A DNA stretch of 64,000 nucleotides from Amaranthus tricolor (lineage: Eukaryota; Streptophyta; Magnoliopsida; Caryophyllales; Amaranthaceae): the NCBI RefSeq assembly GCF_026212465.1, contig NC_080049.1:8292633-8356632 (forward strand). Reading direction: 5' to 3'. The position numbers and the translations under genes were made by a program. The first letter of the stretch is position 1. Every line of letters starts with the position of its first letter. The notes beneath the pieces are model-generated. The model searched no databases, was not told where the DNA came from, and saw only the letters and a list, made by a program, of their open reading frames with translations. Positions 61,932-64,000 of this stretch are shown here, in pieces.

Positions 61932-62716
61932 AAGCATGCATCTGATCCAATATCTGCAATTGTTAATTCCACTTATCCTGGAATTCGTGAGGGCTCAGTT
62001 GATAGTTTGTACTTTAGCGAGAGGGCAGTATTAGCACCAACAAATGATATTATGGATAAGGTTAACGAACATGTATTGTCACTTTTTCCCGGAGAAGAGA
62101 GGTTCTACTTGAGTTCAGATTCTATCGACAAATCTGACAGTAACTATGGTAGTAATGATGATGCATTTTCAATTGAGTTTTTTAATACAATACGTGTATC
62201 TGAAGTTCCAAACCATAAGTTAGTGTTAAAAGTTGGTGTTCCAATAATGTTTCTCGGAAACATGGATCAGTCTGTCGGCTTATGCAATTGTACACGTTTA
62301 TTGGTTGATCACCCGGGCGATCGTGTTATAAAAGCAACTGTTATATCCGGATCTAACATTGGATATAGGTTTTCATTCCAAAGATTACACTCACCCCTTT
62401 AGATAGCTCAAAAATCCCAGTTGCTCTTAAGAGAAGACAATTTCCTGTATCTTTGTGTTTTGCGATGACGATTAATAAGAGTCAAGGAAAATCATTATCC
62501 TACGTTGTGTTGTTCTTACCTAAGCCTGTTTTAAGTCACGGACAATTTTATGTCGCGATTTCTAGAGAAACTAACAGAAAAGGTTTGAAAATTCTTATAT
62601 GTGATAATGATGGTGAAATATGTCATCACACTGAATATGTTGTATACAAAGAAGTTTCAAAACCTCTAAATGTTGTTTGGCATTATATATTTAATTTAAA
62701 CATATTTGATATTTAA
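61932..62716 (+). pseudogene. Helitron Pif1-like helicase, C-terminal fragment with frameshift
   Basis: The frame runs HASDPISAIVNSTYPGIREG, then FSERAVLAPTNDIMDKVN, YLSSDSIDKSDSN, NHKLVLKVGVPIMFLGNMDQ and GLCNCTRLLVDH. Near 62385 the frame shifts, and the next frame gives TPLDSSKIPVALKRRQFPV, CFAMTINKSQGKSL and SHGQFYVAISR, ending at TAA 62714-62716. These are motifs IV-VI of the Pif1-family helicase of plant Helitrons (TINKSQGQSL and YVAVSR types). The 5' part, including Rep and the Walker motifs, is missing: coding sequence starts right at the CACTA terminus at 61930, as if the CACTA element landed in this helicase. Confidence 0.88.
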
Positions 62717-62915
62717 AGTTGCTTATTATTTTTATTTTTATATTTTATATTACATTTGTATAATTGCTTAATTATTTACGTCTATTTGTGTATTTAAAAA
62801 TTTTATATCAACATTGTCGTAAATTTTAAAATTTTAATGAAAATATCTGAAAAATATAAAAATAATATGTAATTGCATCATTACTATTAATTCTTATTTG
62901 CTGCAACGGTTTTTA

Positions 62916-62948
62916 GAAATCCGTGTATTGCACGGATTTCTATACTAA
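62916..62948 (+). mobile_element. Helitron 3' terminus: hairpin plus CTAA
   Basis: The 10-bp stem GAAATCCGTG/CACGGATTTC with loop TATTG (62916-62940) is followed four bases later by CTAA (62945-62948) and then T. A hairpin just before CTRR, with T as the next host base, defines Helitron 3' ends. It lies 200 bp past the helicase stop. Confidence 0.8.
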
Positions 62949-63209
62949 TATGCTATAAATCTTAAATAATTTACAAAATCAAATTAATATAACTAAGATT
63001 TAAATGAACTATTGTAAATTGATTAAACTAATAATAATTTCATTCACTCAATTGTAGAAAAAACAACGATTGATATCAAGAAAAGATAATTTAATGCCTT
63101 GGAATTGATAGGAAACAATATTATACAATGGGCAACATATAAACAAAGAAGCTCGTCGTATACTATAAATTGAACAAAACTTGCAGACAAGGAATAAAAG
63201 CAAACAGCT
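62949..63209. other. Intergenic AT-rich DNA
   Basis: Nothing recognised. Confidence 0.4.
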
Positions 63210-63470
63210 AGTCTCTTAAGAGACAGTCTCTTTAAAAGATGTATCTCAAGTCCAGCCCATTAAAGATTAATGTCTACTTACCGTATTCTTAATGCCTACT
63301 TACATTATCCTATCCTTCATGCTTATTTACTGTATCTTTAATGTCTACTTTCAATATTTTAAATGTTTACTTACATCAATCTTAATGCATATACTTACAA
63401 TTTTTTTAAAAATATATAATGGCCGGCCCATTTAAAGAGGTCTCTCAAAGAGACCGTCTCTTATAAGAAT
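63210..63470. mobile_element. MITE with AAGAGACNGTCTCTT termini
   Basis: The left end CTCTTAAGAGACAGTCTCTT and the reverse complement of the right end TTATAAGAGACGGTCTCTT match, and each end is itself a small palindrome. The interior has four to six degenerate direct repeats of about 22 bp (TTAATGTCTACTTACNGTAT). Short related pieces lie at about 15178-15204. Confidence 0.7.
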
Positions 63471-63843
63471 TTGTGAAAAGCAAATCAAATCAAATATGTA
63501 AAATAGAATATAGTATTCTAGCCTAAGTTAGATTAGCAGTAGTCTTGTACGTATACTATGTAATCCTAAACACATAATTAATACTAAATAATCGAATTTA
63601 ACCTAAACCTATTTTTTTCTTAATATTCATTTAGTCTTTTCTTAGTTGGAGATAAGGATGGGCGTGGCCGCGTGGGTAATAAGGCTTGCGCATTTGGGCC
63701 AGGATACGTTGGGAACCCAATTCCTACCCTTAATAATGAGAATTTTTGAAAAAGGTGAGCGAAAAAAAAAAATTTAATTGAATAAATGATTATTCAAATT
63801 ATTTCAAAAACTGAGTGTGAAACTTCCAGACTAAGGTTTGGGG
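63471..63843. other. Intergenic DNA
   Basis: No gene. A less AT-rich stretch at 63655-63720 (gatgggcgtggccgcgtggg) is unassigned. Confidence 0.4.
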
Positions 63844-63979
63844 CTGTTCGCAGTTAGTAACTGCGAACAGGTCAAAAAAGACAAAATAGCTGTTCGCAGT
63901 TACTAACTGCGAACAGCAAAAAAAAAAATTTTTTTTTTTCTAGGTCAAATAGCTGTTCGCAGTTAGTAACTGCGAACAG
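63844..63979. repeat. Array of three 27-bp palindromes
   Basis: Units at 63844-63870, 63890-63916 and 63953-63979 have arms CTGTTCGCAG and CTGCGAACAG around TTAGTAA or its complement TTACTAA, so neighbouring units alternate in orientation. A-tracts and T-tracts lie between units 2 and 3. The design is like the palindromes inside the MULE at 11.3-15.0 kb but the sequence is different. The window ends before the rest is seen. Confidence 0.92.
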
Positions 63980-64000
63980 TTATTTTGTCTTTTTGCTGTT

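Noticed and set aside
61572..61937. 121-aa minus-strand open frame
   Set aside because: It spans the CACTA subterminal repeats. The repetitive Leu/Arg-rich translation reflects the TTTGCTGCGG units.

Overview
This window is nuclear DNA from a flowering plant, most likely a eudicot. It is AT-rich. It holds two intron-rich host-type genes (a cinnamoyl-CoA-reductase-like oxidoreductase and a class III peroxidase), and nearly everything else is transposable-element sequence of typical plant families (Copia, Gypsy, TRIM, LINE, CACTA, Mutator, hAT, Helitron, MITEs). I cannot assign an order or species from the sequence alone. There is no bacterial-style operon, CRISPR array or recognisable rRNA/tRNA gene.

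Layout. 0.4-1.2 kb: a degenerate GGGTCA-rich repeat. 2.1-9.8 kb: a six-exon reductase gene on the minus strand whose 3.8-kb first intron is a TE graveyard (MITE, LINE endonuclease, hAT transposase, TRIM). 10.5-11.1 kb: a LINE reverse-transcriptase relic. 11.29-14.98 kb: a Mutator-like element with a perfect 9-bp target-site duplication. It carries an intact four-exon plant mobile domain (PMD) gene and arrays of 25-bp palindromes at both ends. 17.8-34.65 kb: a head-to-tail array of one Copia retrotransposon (three complete 4,670-bp units, a deleted fourth, shared LTRs), bounded by one 5-bp target-site duplication. 35.7-39.1 kb: a broken CACTA TNP2 transposase split by a 2.15-kb solo LTR. 39.7-40.8 kb: the 3' end of a second Copia family. 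43.2-43.7 kb: a long TA microsatellite. 45.0-48.5 kb: the peroxidase gene. 49.2-53.2 kb: more Copia, CACTA and MITE remnants, including an LTR-gag fragment between 50-bp direct repeats. 55.5-61.9 kb: a decayed CACTA gene with a TnpA-like region and a C48 (Ulp1-like) protease, with a 169-bp satellite array in one intron that is itself interrupted by a solo LTR. 61.9-62.95 kb: the 3' end of a Helitron. 63.84-64.0 kb: a new set of palindromes, cut off by the window end.

The host genes do not form a pathway together. The reductase would act in phenylpropanoid/aldehyde reduction in the cytosol, and the peroxidase would be secreted to the cell wall. The most unusual items are the PMD-bearing Mutator-like element with subterminal palindromes (and the look-alike palindromes at the right edge), the identical-unit Copia array, the 169-bp satellite inside a transposon gene, and the LTR-gag insertion flanked by a long target duplication. 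All exon boundaries were read by eye from GT/AG sites and frame continuity; none was checked against transcripts or databases.
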